The notes: a model not told the origin generated them from the sequence alone. Shown: positions 16,531-25,698, counted from the stretch's first letter. The stretch: DNA of 55,817 nucleotides from Bacillota bacterium (GCA_023435305.1 JAEYRV010000058.1:1-55817), one strand, 5' to 3'. Program-made: numbers and translations.

Positions 16531-17382
16531 TTGCGGCGTCTTTTTAAAAGCAAATGGTTCATAGTTTCCATAATAACAATAGCGCTTCTTGTCGTGATGG
16601 GGGTTACGGTCAACAGGAACAGCAAGCTGAAATGGCTAAGCAATATTTTGAGTGTTCCATTGAAACCGGTACAGGGATTTTTCACCTCAGTCGGATATAA
16701 GATAGATGATTTTTTTTCATACTTTGAGGGCATGGATGCCTTAAGAGAAGAGAATGAAGCTTTAAAGGAGGAAAATTCTCTGCTTAAGAGCGAAAACAGG
16801 GAATACTCAGAGCTGAAGTCGGATAATGAAGAGCTCAGGCGCGCTTTTAAAATAAAAGGCGATTTTGACGATTACACCATGATCGGGGCTAACATCATAG
16901 CTATGCAGCCCGGTAACTGGTACAGCGTTTTCAAGATAGACATGGGTGAACGTGAGGGGATCATGGCGGATTTTCCGGTGGTAACAGGTTCAAAGGGCCT
17001 TGTGGGACGTGTTCTTGATTCGGATTCCACCACGGCCAACATACAGACAATAATCGACGAGGACAGCGCCATATCAGGCTGGATCGCAAAAGCCGGGGGA
17101 GGACATGCCATCATCAAGGGAGATATGCAGCTAAAGGAGGATGGCCTCTGCAAGATGGTCTACATACCTATCGAAGTGGATGTGGAGGTAGGAGATGTGA
17201 TCGAGACCTCGGGGATCGGCGGGATATATCCCAAGGGAATAATAATAGGCGAGGTCATGGAAGTGAGAAAAACCGGCAGCGAGCTTGACAGATATGCCGT
17301 TATAAAGCCTGCTGCCGATCTGCGAAGGCTTGAACAGGTATTCATATTAAAAAATAATGATACGGGCAGTGCCGACAAATGA
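16531..17382 (+). CDS. mreC: Rod-shape-determining protein MreC
   Basis: A 283-residue protein with one N-terminal transmembrane helix (about 8-28), a coiled coil rich in E/N/L (about 72-112: DALREENEALKEENSLLKSE), and a beta-rich extracellular domain (120-275) containing VVTGSKGLVGRVLDSDSTTANIQTI and VGDVIETSGIGGIYPKGIIIGEV. It links MreB to PBP2 and MreD outside the membrane. It starts with TTG after a GAGAGGAG RBS. Its end overlaps the mreD start by 4 bp. Confidence 0.93.
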   Translation: MRRLFKSKWFIVSIITIALLVVMGVTVNRNSKLKWLSNILSVPLKPVQGFFTSVGYKIDDFFSYFEGMDALREENEALKEENSLLKSENREYSELKSDNEELRRAFKIKGDFDDYTMIGANIIAMQPGNWYSVFKIDMGEREGIMADFPVVTGSKGLVGRVLDSDSTTANIQTIIDEDSAISGWIAKAGGGHAIIKGDMQLKEDGLCKMVYIPIEVDVEVGDVIETSGIGGIYPKGIIIGEVMEVRKTGSELDRYAVIKPAADLRRLEQVFILKNNDTGSADK

Positions 17383-17894
17383 AAAGAAAAATATTGTTTT
17401 ATTTATTCTTCATAATATTTTTTCTTCTTTTACAGACAACTCTGTTGAAACATGTCAGTATTTTTGGTGTAATGCCGAATATCCTGATAACATTTACGAT
17501 AGTGACTGCCATCGTCAGAAACAGCACTGAAGGTTCTGTGGTGGGTTTTTTCTCAGGACTTTGCATTGATATGCAGTTCGGAAGTGTTTTGGGATTCCAT
17601 GCACTTTTGATGCTCTATCTGGGCATGGCTGCCGGTTCGATAAGCAAGAGGGTCTACAGGGAAAATCTGATGATTGTTGTATTCTTTACATTTGTGTATT
17701 CTGTTGCATATGAGGCAGCGGTATACCTGATTAGCAATATTCTGAACACCGATATCAGGATAATATTTGCTTTCACAAATGTCATACTGCCTGAAGCGAT
17801 ATATAACTGTGCAGTCTCGATCCTGTTGTTCCCGCTGGTTTTAAGGGCAGGAAGAAAGTTTGATGCATCGGGAACGGTAGCAAGAAAGTATTGA
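17379..17894 (+). CDS. mreD: Rod-shape-determining membrane protein MreD
   Basis: A 171-residue, highly hydrophobic protein with five or six transmembrane segments. It is recognised by its place after mreC (ATGA overlap), its size, and the N-terminal segment LLQTTLLKHVSIFGVMPNIL followed by FFSGLCIDMQFGSVLGFHALLMLYLGM. It is part of the elongasome with MreC and PBP2. The sequence is poorly conserved in general, so the call rests partly on context. Confidence 0.88.
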   Translation: MKRKILFYLFFIIFFLLLQTTLLKHVSIFGVMPNILITFTIVTAIVRNSTEGSVVGFFSGLCIDMQFGSVLGFHALLMLYLGMAAGSISKRVYRENLMIVVFFTFVYSVAYEAAVYLISNILNTDIRIIFAFTNVILPEAIYNCAVSILLFPLVLRAGRKFDASGTVARKY

Positions 17895-17922
17895 ACGGCG
17901 ATGTCTGCCGGAGGTATTTGAT

Positions 17923-20040
17923 ATGGATGGAAAACTAAAAAAAAGATATATCATTTTATGTATGGGATTTGTAGGCTTTTTTTTCATTATCATTTTCCGC
18001 CTGTTCAACCTGCAGATAGTCGAAGGTGAGAAGTATATAGCAGATTCGCAAAGGAAAATTCTCAAGGAGGTGGATGTGGAAGCCCCGAGAGGTAAGATAC
18101 TCGACAGATACGGAGTGCCCATAGCTGTCAACCGGCAGGGGTATTCATTGTATATCGCAAAGACTGAGATAACTGTTTCGGAAATGAATGATATGCTGCT
18201 TGGACTATGGTCCGTGCTTGAAAAAAACGAGGAAAACCATGCCGACAGCTTTGCAAAATATATGACGCTGAATCCCATTGCTTTTAATGACATGACAAGG
18301 GATCAGATCGAAAAATGGCAGACCAACACCGACAGACTGAATATGAAGAAGGAAGATGTAAAGTATGATGCACGGGAGCTTTTTAAATACCTGAGAGATG
18401 AAAAATTTAAAATAGATCCATCGTTATCGGACGAACAGGCATACGCCGTAATGACCTTAAGATATGAGATACTTATAAACAACTGGAACTTTTCCACTGG
18501 CGGAACAGTAGCGCTTGCCCGGGATATCGGCATGGATACTGTATCGCTGCTGGAGGAGAGGCGTCATGAGTTTCCCGGTGTATTCACCACTATTGAGCCG
18601 GTCAGAGAGTATAATGACGCATATGATGTAGCACATGTGCTGGGCTACATAAGGAGAATAAACTCAAGTCAGTATGACAGCCTTAAGGAAGAAGGCTATG
18701 ATAATGACGACCTTATAGGACAGATAGGTGTAGAGAAGACGGCGGAAAGATATCTCCGCGGCAAAAATGGAAAAATGAGCATTGAGATAGATGACAGCGG
18801 CAGACTGACACAGAACAGCGTAACTGTCGACCCGATTCCCGGCAGCGATGTAGTGCTGACCATTGACAGGAATCTTCAGAAGGTTGCCATGGAGTCCCTT
18901 GCAAGAAATATTGAAAGAATCAAGAATGATAAAAACGGACCGAATTATGGGGACGCTTTTTCCGGCGCGGCTGTGGCACTGGATGTAAATACCGGAGAAG
19001 TGCTTACGATGGTCAGCTATCCAAGCTATTCGCCAGAGATTTTTTTGGCTGGCTCGGAGGATAAGGAAGCTCAGCAGACCATTATCGATCTCAACAAGGA
19101 TGAAAACAAGCTAAAGGCGCTGCTCAACAGGGCAATACAGGAAAACTATGCTCCCGGTTCGACTTTCAAGCCTCTGACTGCGGTAGCGGCGTTGGAGAAG
19201 GGCGTGATATCGCCCAATGCCAGCAACAGGGTCGACAAAGGAAGCCTGTATATCGGCGGAAGATATCTTTTCTGTCTTGAAAGACCGGATTACGGACATG
19301 GTGTGTTAAATCTGCAAAAAGCTCTTGAGACATCGTGCAATGTGTATTTTTATCAGGTAGGCACGGAAACGGGTATCGAAGCGCTGACCTACTGGGGCAA
19401 CAGCTTTGGCCTTGGGAAAAAGACTGGTATTGACCTGCCCAATGAAGTCGCAGGAACTATGTCGTCCATCGAGCTTAAAAAGCAGCTGAGAAACGATATT
19501 TGGAGACCTGCGGATACGGCGCAGGTTTCAATAGGGCAGTTTGACAATGCATTTACCCCGCTACAGCTTGCCAATTACATCGCCACTATAGCAAATGGCG
19601 GAAAGCTCTATACACCTCATGTAATAAAGGAGGTAGTAAGGTATGATGGTTCAATCGTGAATAAAAACGAACCGTCGTATATGGAACTGCCTTTGAAGGA
19701 TACAACAATATCTGCTGTTAAAAAGGGAATGGTCGCTGTTACCTCATCTATAGACGGAACTGCGAAAAAGGCATTTGAAGGCCTGCCCTTCGAGGTTGCA
19801 GGAAAGACGGGTTCAGCCCAGACGAAAAGCGGAGGAGGCCGTTCGCCAAACGGATTGTTCGTGTGCTATGCGCCTGCTGACAACCCGAAGATCGCCATTG
19901 CCGTGGTAGTTGAAAGAGGTGTGTGGGGCTCCAATGTTGCGCCTGTGGCAAGAGATATTATCGATGAGTACTTCGGACTCAAAGCCGCCGATTCCCGCAG
20001 CTCCGAGCTGTTGCCCGAAAAACCGCTCCTCAACCCGTAA
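17923..20040 (+). CDS. mrdA: Penicillin-binding protein 2 (elongation transpeptidase)
   Basis: A 705-residue class B PBP that cross-links peptidoglycan in the lateral wall. It has an N-terminal membrane anchor (about 8-28), a dimerisation/pedestal region with EAPRGKILDRYGVPIAVNRQGYSLYIAK, and a transpeptidase domain with active-site S413-T-F-K416 (APGSTFKPLTA), S471-C-N473 and K628-T-G. An insert of about 100 residues lies in the pedestal region (90-220). It belongs to the mreBCD operon, 28 bp after mreD. Confidence 0.95.
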   Translation: MDGKLKKRYIILCMGFVGFFFIIIFRLFNLQIVEGEKYIADSQRKILKEVDVEAPRGKILDRYGVPIAVNRQGYSLYIAKTEITVSEMNDMLLGLWSVLEKNEENHADSFAKYMTLNPIAFNDMTRDQIEKWQTNTDRLNMKKEDVKYDARELFKYLRDEKFKIDPSLSDEQAYAVMTLRYEILINNWNFSTGGTVALARDIGMDTVSLLEERRHEFPGVFTTIEPVREYNDAYDVAHVLGYIRRINSSQYDSLKEEGYDNDDLIGQIGVEKTAERYLRGKNGKMSIEIDDSGRLTQNSVTVDPIPGSDVVLTIDRNLQKVAMESLARNIERIKNDKNGPNYGDAFSGAAVALDVNTGEVLTMVSYPSYSPEIFLAGSEDKEAQQTIIDLNKDENKLKALLNRAIQENYAPGSTFKPLTAVAALEKGVISPNASNRVDKGSLYIGGRYLFCLERPDYGHGVLNLQKALETSCNVYFYQVGTETGIEALTYWGNSFGLGKKTGIDLPNEVAGTMSSIELKKQLRNDIWRPADTAQVSIGQFDNAFTPLQLANYIATIANGGKLYTPHVIKEVVRYDGSIVNKNEPSYMELPLKDTTISAVKKGMVAVTSSIDGTAKKAFEGLPFEVAGKTGSAQTKSGGGRSPNGLFVCYAPADNPKIAIAVVVERGVWGSNVAPVARDIIDEYFGLKAADSRSSELLPEKPLLNP

Positions 20041-20156
20041 GGGACAGATAGTAAAATATCATTTTTCTTCGAATTTCAATTTACCCTTGTTAATTTTATT
20101 GATTAATGTAATAATTATTTATGTGAATCTCATCTCACGTACAGGGGGTACGGTCT

Positions 20157-20843
20157 ATGGAAGAGAACATCATAAGCTTTAAGGCCACAGTCAACGGACT
20201 GGTGCTTATAATGCGCGAAGAAGACGACTTTGATGTTATTTATGAAAGCGTGGCCAAAAAGCTTGAGACATCGGGAAGGTTCTTCAAGGGAGCGAGCCTG
20301 GTCGTAAAATATCGTGGGAAAAAGCTCGACAGTGTACAGGAAAATAAGATTGCAAGTCTGATTTCCCAGAAAGCCAATGCAGAGGTAAGAAGCTTTGAGG
20401 AGGACGATTCCTTCAACGGAGCTGAAATCGAGGCCGAGGAAGCTGACAAGTCCAATGATAAGCCCAAGATGCGGCTGATGTATTTCAAGGGACTTGATGA
20501 AGGGATGACCAGGTTTTATAAGGGAACGATCAGGTCAGGAACTCTGGTCAGCTACGACGGGAATTTGGTCGTCATCGGTGATGTGAATCCCGGAGGAGAG
20601 GTCATTGCTACCGGAAACGTAGTAATAATGGGCTCGCTGCGGGGAATGGTACATGCCGGTGCAGACGGGAACAAGGATGCCGTGGTTGCGGCCCTCAGCC
20701 TGCAGCCGACACAGCTGCGCATAGCAGATGTGATCACAAGACCGCCGGACACAAAGCAGACAAAGCAGGGGCTGCTGCCTGAGATGGCTTATGTAAAGGA
20801 TGACATTGTATATATTGATGCATTTCTTCCGCAGTACAAATGA
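20157..20843 (+). CDS. minC: Septum-site-determining protein MinC
   Basis: A 228-residue inhibitor of FtsZ polymerisation. The N-terminal domain (1-100) binds FtsZ; the C-terminal beta-helix (about 118-220) has FYKGTIRSGTLVSYDGNLVVIGDVNPGGEVIATGNVVIMGSLRGMVHAGADG, the MinD-binding and dimerisation domain. The end YVKDDIVYIDAFL is typical. GGGGGT precedes the ATG. minD follows after a gap with its own promoter. Confidence 0.93.
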   Translation: MEENIISFKATVNGLVLIMREEDDFDVIYESVAKKLETSGRFFKGASLVVKYRGKKLDSVQENKIASLISQKANAEVRSFEEDDSFNGAEIEAEEADKSNDKPKMRLMYFKGLDEGMTRFYKGTIRSGTLVSYDGNLVVIGDVNPGGEVIATGNVVIMGSLRGMVHAGADGNKDAVVAALSLQPTQLRIADVITRPPDTKQTKQGLLPEMAYVKDDIVYIDAFLPQYK

Positions 20844-20868
20844 AATTATTTTTTAGATATAACTTTAA

Positions 20869-20897
20869 TTGACAAACTGGGCATTAAATTGTATATT
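20869..20897 (+). promoter_or_regulatory. Sigma-A promoter for minDE-mgsA
   Basis: TTGACA (20869-20874), a 17-bp spacer and TATATT (20892-20897), 95 bp upstream of the minD start. This strong promoter separates minD expression from minC. Confidence 0.75.
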
Positions 20898-20991
20898 CAA
20901 CATAAGCAAAAGGAAACGCGGCTTATGTAACGCAGCAGTATCACGATCAACATCGCAAAATGCCTGATTCAGGCGCATGGGAGGTATTTGG

Positions 20992-21792
20992 ATGAGCGAA
21001 GTCATAGTTATAACATCTGGAAAAGGCGGTGTGGGCAAAACCACAACAACTGCCAATATCGGTACTGGTTTGGCATTATCGGGGAGTAAGGTAGTCCTGA
21101 TCGATACCGATATCGGACTGAGGAATCTTGATGTAGTTATGGGCCTGGAAAACAGAATAGTATACGATCTTGTTGATGTTGTTGAAGGCAGCTGCCGTGT
21201 AAAACAGGCACTTATAAAGGACAAGCGTTATGATGGGCTGTATCTGCTGCCGGCTGCTCAGACGAGAGACAAATCCGCAGTGAATCCTCAGCAGATGATG
21301 AAGCTATGCGAAGAATTGAAAGAAGAATTTGATTATATTATCGTCGACTGCCCGGCAGGTATCGAACAGGGATTCAAAAATGCCATAGCAGGAGCAGACA
21401 GGGCAATAGTAGTTACGACTCCTGAGGTTTCGGCTGTCAGGGATGCTGACAGGATCGTCGGTCTTCTGGAAGCCAATGAGCTGAGAAATCCGAAGCTCCT
21501 TATAAACAGAATGCGGCCGGATATGGTCAAGAGAGGCGATATGATGTCTATCGACGATATCATAGACATACTGGCCATCGGACTTATCGGTGTGGTGCCG
21601 GATGATGAAAAGATAGTTGTTTCAACAAACAGAGGCGAGCCGGCCATAAATGATCAAAAATCCCTTGCGGGTCAGGCATACCGCAACATAGTCAAGAGGA
21701 TCAAGGGCGAAGAAGTACCTTTTATGCCAATCGGCGAGGACCAGGGATTCATGGTCAAGCTCAGAAAATTACTAGGCCTGAAGGCGGACTGA
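20992..21792 (+). CDS. minD: Septum-site-determining ATPase MinD
   Basis: A 266-residue deviant-Walker ATPase: MSEVIVITSGKGGVGKTTTTANIGTGLA with the signature lysine, then IDTDIGLRNLDVVMGLENRIVYDLVDVV and YIIVDCPAGIEQGF (switch II). The C-terminal FMVKLRKLLGLKAD is the amphipathic membrane-targeting helix. MinD binds the membrane with ATP, recruits MinC, and is stimulated by MinE. The frame opens at 20977, but GGGAGG (20979-20984) fits the ATG at 20992. Confidence 0.97.
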   Translation: MSEVIVITSGKGGVGKTTTTANIGTGLALSGSKVVLIDTDIGLRNLDVVMGLENRIVYDLVDVVEGSCRVKQALIKDKRYDGLYLLPAAQTRDKSAVNPQQMMKLCEELKEEFDYIIVDCPAGIEQGFKNAIAGADRAIVVTTPEVSAVRDADRIVGLLEANELRNPKLLINRMRPDMVKRGDMMSIDDIIDILAIGLIGVVPDDEKIVVSTNRGEPAINDQKSLAGQAYRNIVKRIKGEEVPFMPIGEDQGFMVKLRKLLGLKAD

Positions 21793-21805
21793 GGAGGGGA
21801 ATAAA

Positions 21806-22090
21806 ATGCTGCTCGATTTAGGAAAAATATTCGGTAGATCGAAGAACTCCAAGGATGTTGCCAAGGAAAGACTGAAGCTGGTATTGATACACGACCGCGC
21901 CAATGTTTCTCCGCAGTTTTTGGAGATGCTCAAGAGCGAGATCATTAAAGTCATAACAAATTACATGGATGTTGATGAAAGCGCTCTGGACATACAACTC
22001 ACCAGGACTAAGAGCGATGACGGTGAAAGTATAGTACCTGCGCTGTATGCCAATATTCCGATCAGGAATATCAGAAACAGCGGGAAGTAA
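21806..22090 (+). CDS. minE: Cell-division topological factor MinE
   Basis: A 94-residue protein. Residues 1-12 (MLLDLGKIFGRS) form the amphipathic membrane-binding part, VAKERLKLVLIHDRANVSPQFLEMLKSEIIKVI is the anti-MinCD segment, and the rest is the topological-specificity domain. MinE stimulates MinD ATPase and drives oscillation. Its presence indicates a Clostridium-type oscillating Min system and not the Bacillus DivIVA/MinJ arrangement. Confidence 0.95.
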   Translation: MLLDLGKIFGRSKNSKDVAKERLKLVLIHDRANVSPQFLEMLKSEIIKVITNYMDVDESALDIQLTRTKSDDGESIVPALYANIPIRNIRNSGK

Positions 22091-22105
22091 GGATATTTTT
22101 GGAGT

Positions 22106-22507
22106 ATGAATATCGTTCTCATAGCTCACGATAACAAAAAAGAACTGATGGTGGAGCTGTGTATAGCGTACAAGGCTATTTTACAGCAGCACTCCCTGTT
22201 CGCTACCGGAACAACAGCTTCGTTCATATCGGATGGAGCCGGTTTGCCGGTATACAGATTTTCTGCGGGACCATTGGGAGGGACTCAGCAGATAGCGGCG
22301 AGGGTATCCCTCAATGAGATGGATCTTGTGATCTTTTTAAGGGATCCTGTAAATCCCGACGCTTACGAACCGGACATCAATTCGCTGCTGAGGCTGTGTG
22401 ATATCAACAATATCCCTTTCGCGACCAATATCGCCACGGCTGAGGTCCTGATCAAAGGACTGGAGAGAGGCGATCTCCATTGGCGTGAGTACATAAGCAA
22501 GCAATGA
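22106..22507 (+). CDS. mgsA: Methylglyoxal synthase
   Basis: A 133-residue enzyme that converts dihydroxyacetone phosphate to methylglyoxal and phosphate, bypassing lower glycolysis when phosphate is short. Signatures are IALHDNKK-like IAHDNKKELM, FATGTTA, SAGPLGGTQQIAARV and DLVIFLRDPVNPDAYEPDINSLLRLCDINNIPFATNIATAE. It is 15 bp downstream of minE in the same operon and ends before a clear terminator at 22533. The minE-mgsA pairing has no obvious functional link. Confidence 0.95.
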   Translation: MNIVLIAHDNKKELMVELCIAYKAILQQHSLFATGTTASFISDGAGLPVYRFSAGPLGGTQQIAARVSLNEMDLVIFLRDPVNPDAYEPDINSLLRLCDINNIPFATNIATAEVLIKGLERGDLHWREYISKQ

Positions 22508-22532
22508 TTTCAAGTAAATAAGAGGTAAATTT

Positions 22533-22557
22533 AAGCGGAGCGAGGCTCCGCTTTTTC
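22533..22557 (+). terminator. Intrinsic terminator after mgsA
   Basis: AAGCGGAGC (22533-22541) pairs with GCTCCGCTT (22545-22553) around a GAG loop, followed by a T-rich tail. Confidence 0.9.
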
Positions 22558-22657
22558 TTGCTTGGCTGAAAACCGGAGTGTATACATAAATGGGTCGGAT
22601 TACTAATATAATTTAGCAGTGGACCAATCAATATTGATGTACGGGAGATGAGACGGC

Positions 22658-23554
22658 ATGGATAATTACTCATCAGGCAGAGGATACACATCAAGAAGAA
22701 GCATTCCGCACATAAGACATACCAAGACCCCAAAGCGGGGAGGTCTTGGAAGGCTCCTGGCGTTTCAGACGCTGGTCAGCGTTATACTGCTTCTGATAAT
22801 TGTAATCGCCAAAAGCATCAATATTTCTGCTGCAAGCTTTATCACAGGACAGGTCAGATATGTTCTGGATCACAATGTCGAGCTGAAAAGCATTTATGCA
22901 TTCGCTCAAACAACGGTATCAGATATAAAGAACAGTATTATGACCGGCTCTGACAACGTAAAGCGGATAGATGTAGCTGCTGAAGCAGATGATTATCTTG
23001 ATAAGACAAATGCAGAGCTTTATGCTTCCGATACAGGAGAGGACAAAAAGAATGATGTTCCGGCGGCGGAGGTGCAGCTAGCCGGGCCGTTGCCCAAGAC
23101 CTCTGTGCTGGCGGCAAACAGTGGAGATGTAGATACTTATACCTCAGATCAGCAAGGGGCATTTGGTATGATATGTCCGGCTAGCGGGTCGATATCGGTC
23201 CCATTCGGTGAAATATCAGGCCCGGGCGGCTTTGCCAGGACTCATAATGGTATTGATATATCCATAGGACATGTAAGTGACGTGAAGGCAGCATTGGACG
23301 GGATCGTCGCAGATTCCGGCTCTGCGCCCGGGTATGGGAATTATGTCAGGCTCCGTCATGATAACGGACTGACAACAGTTTACGGCAATTGCTCAAGCAT
23401 AGCAGTTGAAATAGACACTACCATAAGAAAAGGAAATGTAATAGCCATGGTTGGGGAGGATAGTATGGCCGGAGGCAGCCATTTGCATTTTGAGGTGTGG
23501 AACGGGAATGATCCCGTCGATCCTCTGGATTATATAATAGTTACCGCCGGGTGA
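22658..23554 (+). CDS. spoIVFA: SpoIVFA-like membrane protein with M23 (LytM) domain
   Basis: A 298-residue protein with a basic cytosolic N terminus (1-32), one transmembrane helix (about 35-58) and a C-terminal M23 domain (about 175-298). Zinc ligands H196, D200 (THNGID) and H277 (HLHFE) are retained, as is H275, but the usual catalytic His of the YGH motif is Asn (Y242-G-N244), so peptidase activity is doubtful. Position directly before spoIVFB (4-bp overlap) identifies it as the SpoIVFA counterpart, which holds SpoIVFB inactive in the outer forespore membrane until engulfment is complete. Confidence 0.85.
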   Translation: MDNYSSGRGYTSRRSIPHIRHTKTPKRGGLGRLLAFQTLVSVILLLIIVIAKSINISAASFITGQVRYVLDHNVELKSIYAFAQTTVSDIKNSIMTGSDNVKRIDVAAEADDYLDKTNAELYASDTGEDKKNDVPAAEVQLAGPLPKTSVLAANSGDVDTYTSDQQGAFGMICPASGSISVPFGEISGPGGFARTHNGIDISIGHVSDVKAALDGIVADSGSAPGYGNYVRLRHDNGLTTVYGNCSSIAVEIDTTIRKGNVIAMVGEDSMAGGSHLHFEVWNGNDPVDPLDYIIVTAG

Positions 23555-24453
23555 AGCTGAATTTTACCGGCACGGAAATTAGAATAAGCGCAACTGTACT
23601 TATAATGCCGGCTTTGATGCTGATAGCAGGCCTTTTCCGGGAGTACACTGTGATTTTATTTTCAATGCTGCTCCATGAATCAGGACATATCGCGGCTGCC
23701 GGTATATGTGGTATAAGGACTGATGCACTCAATGTCTCTGTGCTGGGTTTTTCAGCTGAGATCCCAATAAGCAGCTGCAGTAAAAAGGAACTTATTTTTA
23801 TATACTCAGCCGGGCCTTCTCTGAACCTGATTATTTTTATTGCTGTATCAATGCTTGGATACATACTGCCGTGTGCACAGGGGTATCTGGAACTGGTATC
23901 GGTGTCCAACCTTTTTATGGGACTGTTCAATCTATTACCGGTGATTCCCCTGGACGGAGGCCGGCTGATATATGAGCTTCTTTCCGGCGGCATTGGATCG
24001 AGAGCGGCGGGCAGGACTGTCAGACTGCTTGCATGGATTATCTCTTCATTAATGATTGCGGCAGGTGTGTACCAGCTTTTGATCACAACATTCAATATAA
24101 GCCTTGTTGTGATCGGATTATATATAATGATTGCTATGAGAACTGCAAGATTGGAGAGTGCATTGATGAGTATAAGAGAAATCATCTACAGGCGTTCGAG
24201 ACTGGTCAGAAGGGGAATATATCCTGCCCGGGATCTTGTTGCCATGAGGGATACATTGCTCCGGGAATCCTTGAAAAGCATGGACTTTGACAGATTCCAC
24301 ATTGTATATGTACTGGATGATGATCTGCATATCGTTGGGACCTATACAGAAAATGAAATCATGGATGTACTGACGGAGCACAATGAGGAATTGACATTCG
24401 GCCAGCTCGTCGATATGCAAAAAAACGCTGCGGGACAGGATAGTGAGATATGA
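23551..24453 (+). CDS. spoIVFB: Intramembrane metalloprotease SpoIVFB (site-2 protease family)
   Basis: A 300-residue M50-family protease. The zinc motif H42-E-S-G-H46 (LLHESGHIAAAG) and the second ligand D135 (IPLDGGRLIYELL) are present within a membrane domain of about six helices (1-195), followed by a cytosolic CBS-like C-terminal region (about 200-295). In sporulation it cleaves pro-sigma-K inside the mother-cell membrane. It starts with GTG overlapping the SpoIVFA stop. Several bases after its end is the 3' end of metF on the other strand. Confidence 0.92.
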   Translation: MKLNFTGTEIRISATVLIMPALMLIAGLFREYTVILFSMLLHESGHIAAAGICGIRTDALNVSVLGFSAEIPISSCSKKELIFIYSAGPSLNLIIFIAVSMLGYILPCAQGYLELVSVSNLFMGLFNLLPVIPLDGGRLIYELLSGGIGSRAAGRTVRLLAWIISSLMIAAGVYQLLITTFNISLVVIGLYIMIAMRTARLESALMSIREIIYRRSRLVRRGIYPARDLVAMRDTLLRESLKSMDFDRFHIVYVLDDDLHIVGTYTENEIMDVLTEHNEELTFGQLVDMQKNAAGQDSEI

Positions 24454-24479
24454 ATCCACATCAGATAAGGAATGTCCCC

Positions 24480-25343
24480 TTATTTTCTCCCCACATTATT
24501 GAGTATTTCTGCGGTGGATTTGGGACGGTTCATCGTGTACAGGTGGATCCCGTCCACTCCTTCGTCGATCAGCTCACTGATCTGGCGTGAGGCATATTCG
24601 ATGCCGGCCTTTCTCATATCCTCCGGATTGTCCTGGTATTTGTCCATCATCAATACAAGGCTTGCCGGTATGGAACATCCGCTCTTTGCGGTTATGGACT
24701 TTATCTGATCCGCTCTGAATATCGGCATTATTCCTGCGGTGACCGGACAATTTATACCTATTTTGCGGGATTTTTCAATGAAGTCAAAAAACAGTCTGTT
24801 ATCAAAGAATAACTGTGTGATAAGAAAATCCACACCCGCATCCACCTTTTCCTTCAAATGCACCATATCCTCGCTGAGTCTTTTGGAGTCCACATGACCT
24901 TCCACATAAGCTGCGGCGGCAATACAGAAATTATTCACGCTTCGTACATGCTGTACCAGTTCATATGCGTAGCGGTAAACGCTCCTGTCGGGATCGAAAT
25001 CAGGCTGAGCGGCCGGCGGATCACCCCTGAGCGCCAAAATGTTCTCAAGACCTGAATCATGCATTGCAGAAAGCATATTGCTGATCTCATCCCTCGTATG
25101 GCCGATGCATGTGAAATGGGCCATACTTTCTATGTTATGCTTTTTGATCCTTTCGGCTATTTCCAGAGTGCGTCCCTTTCTGCTTCCGCCTGCTCCATAG
25201 GTCACACTGATGTAATCCGGCCTGAGGGCTTCAAACTGTTCCAGATGATCATATATGGTGTCCAGGGGCACATCTGGTCTGGGGGGAAATATTTCAAAAG
25301 CAATGACCGGCTTTTTTTGTTTGAACATTTCAATTATTCTCAT
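24480..25343 (-). CDS. metF: Methylenetetrahydrofolate reductase
   Basis: A 287-residue TIM-barrel flavoprotein on the minus strand that reduces 5,10-methylene-THF to 5-methyl-THF for methionine synthesis or the acetyl-CoA pathway. Signatures are VIAFEIFPPRPDVPLDTIYDHL, YISVTYGAGGSRKGRTLEIA, NILALRGDPPAAQPDF and DFLITQLFFDNRLFFDFIEK. It is a single gene with its own promoter (25371-25398). No methionine synthase or SAM riboswitch is seen next to it. Confidence 0.95.
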   Translation of the reverse strand: MRIIEMFKQKKPVIAFEIFPPRPDVPLDTIYDHLEQFEALRPDYISVTYGAGGSRKGRTLEIAERIKKHNIESMAHFTCIGHTRDEISNMLSAMHDSGLENILALRGDPPAAQPDFDPDRSVYRYAYELVQHVRSVNNFCIAAAAYVEGHVDSKRLSEDMVHLKEKVDAGVDFLITQLFFDNRLFFDFIEKSRKIGINCPVTAGIMPIFRADQIKSITAKSGCSIPASLVLMMDKYQDNPEDMRKAGIEYASRQISELIDEGVDGIHLYTMNRPKSTAEILNNVGRK

Positions 25344-25370
25344 AGCTTACCTCCAAATAACATTAAATAC

Positions 25371-25398
25371 ATTATAGCACCCATTATATAGCTGTCAA
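25371..25398 (-). promoter_or_regulatory. Sigma-A promoter for metF
   Basis: On the minus strand TTGACA (25393-25398) and TATAAT (25371-25376) are both exact, with a 16-bp spacer, about 28 bp upstream of the metF ATG. The leader is too short for a riboswitch. Confidence 0.8.
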
Positions 25399-25531
25399 GT
25401 ACAATTAAAAAACAATTAAGTACAATGAGAATACTTTCTTTGAGATGCGGGCCATCTTTCACTTCTTTATTGTTAGCAGATGCCTCAAGATTAACATCTA
25501 AATATATGAATTGGAACTATGTGGATTATTG

Positions 25532-25560
25532 TTGCAGTTTAAGCTATTGTAGTTTAAAAT
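25532..25560 (+). promoter_or_regulatory. Likely promoter for nfnAB
   Basis: TTGCAG (25532-25537), a 17-bp spacer and TAAAAT (25555-25560). It would give a leader of about 175 nt holding the foldable region at 25626-25698. Nothing else recognisable was seen between 25399 and 25531. Confidence 0.45.
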
Positions 25561-25625
25561 AAGTAATTAATGAAATGGTAGGTGCAGCTTGCTGCTTATT
25601 TAACATAACCTTTCGTGGCTTAAAT

Positions 25626-25698
25626 GCCTATGAGCGCAGAACTGCCTGACCGCTTTTTGCGGATGGTCTCAGGTATGGCCGCAGGCCGGAGTATAGGC
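25626..25698 (+). ncRNA. Candidate structured 5' leader (three-way junction) of nfnAB
   Basis: The leader can close a three-way junction: P1 GCCTAT (25626-25631)/ATAGGC (25693-25698); P2 CCTGA (25645-25649)/TCAGG (25669-25673) with a nested CCGC/GCGG hairpin (25650-25662); P3 GGCC (25677-25680)/GGCC (25684-25687). It does not match a riboswitch class I know. No terminator follows it; the RBS is about 35 nt downstream. It could be a regulatory RNA or chance folding. Confidence 0.35.

Noticed and set aside
15876..16733. 285-codon open frame opposite mreB/mreC
   Set aside because: Serine-rich antisense shadow of conserved genes.
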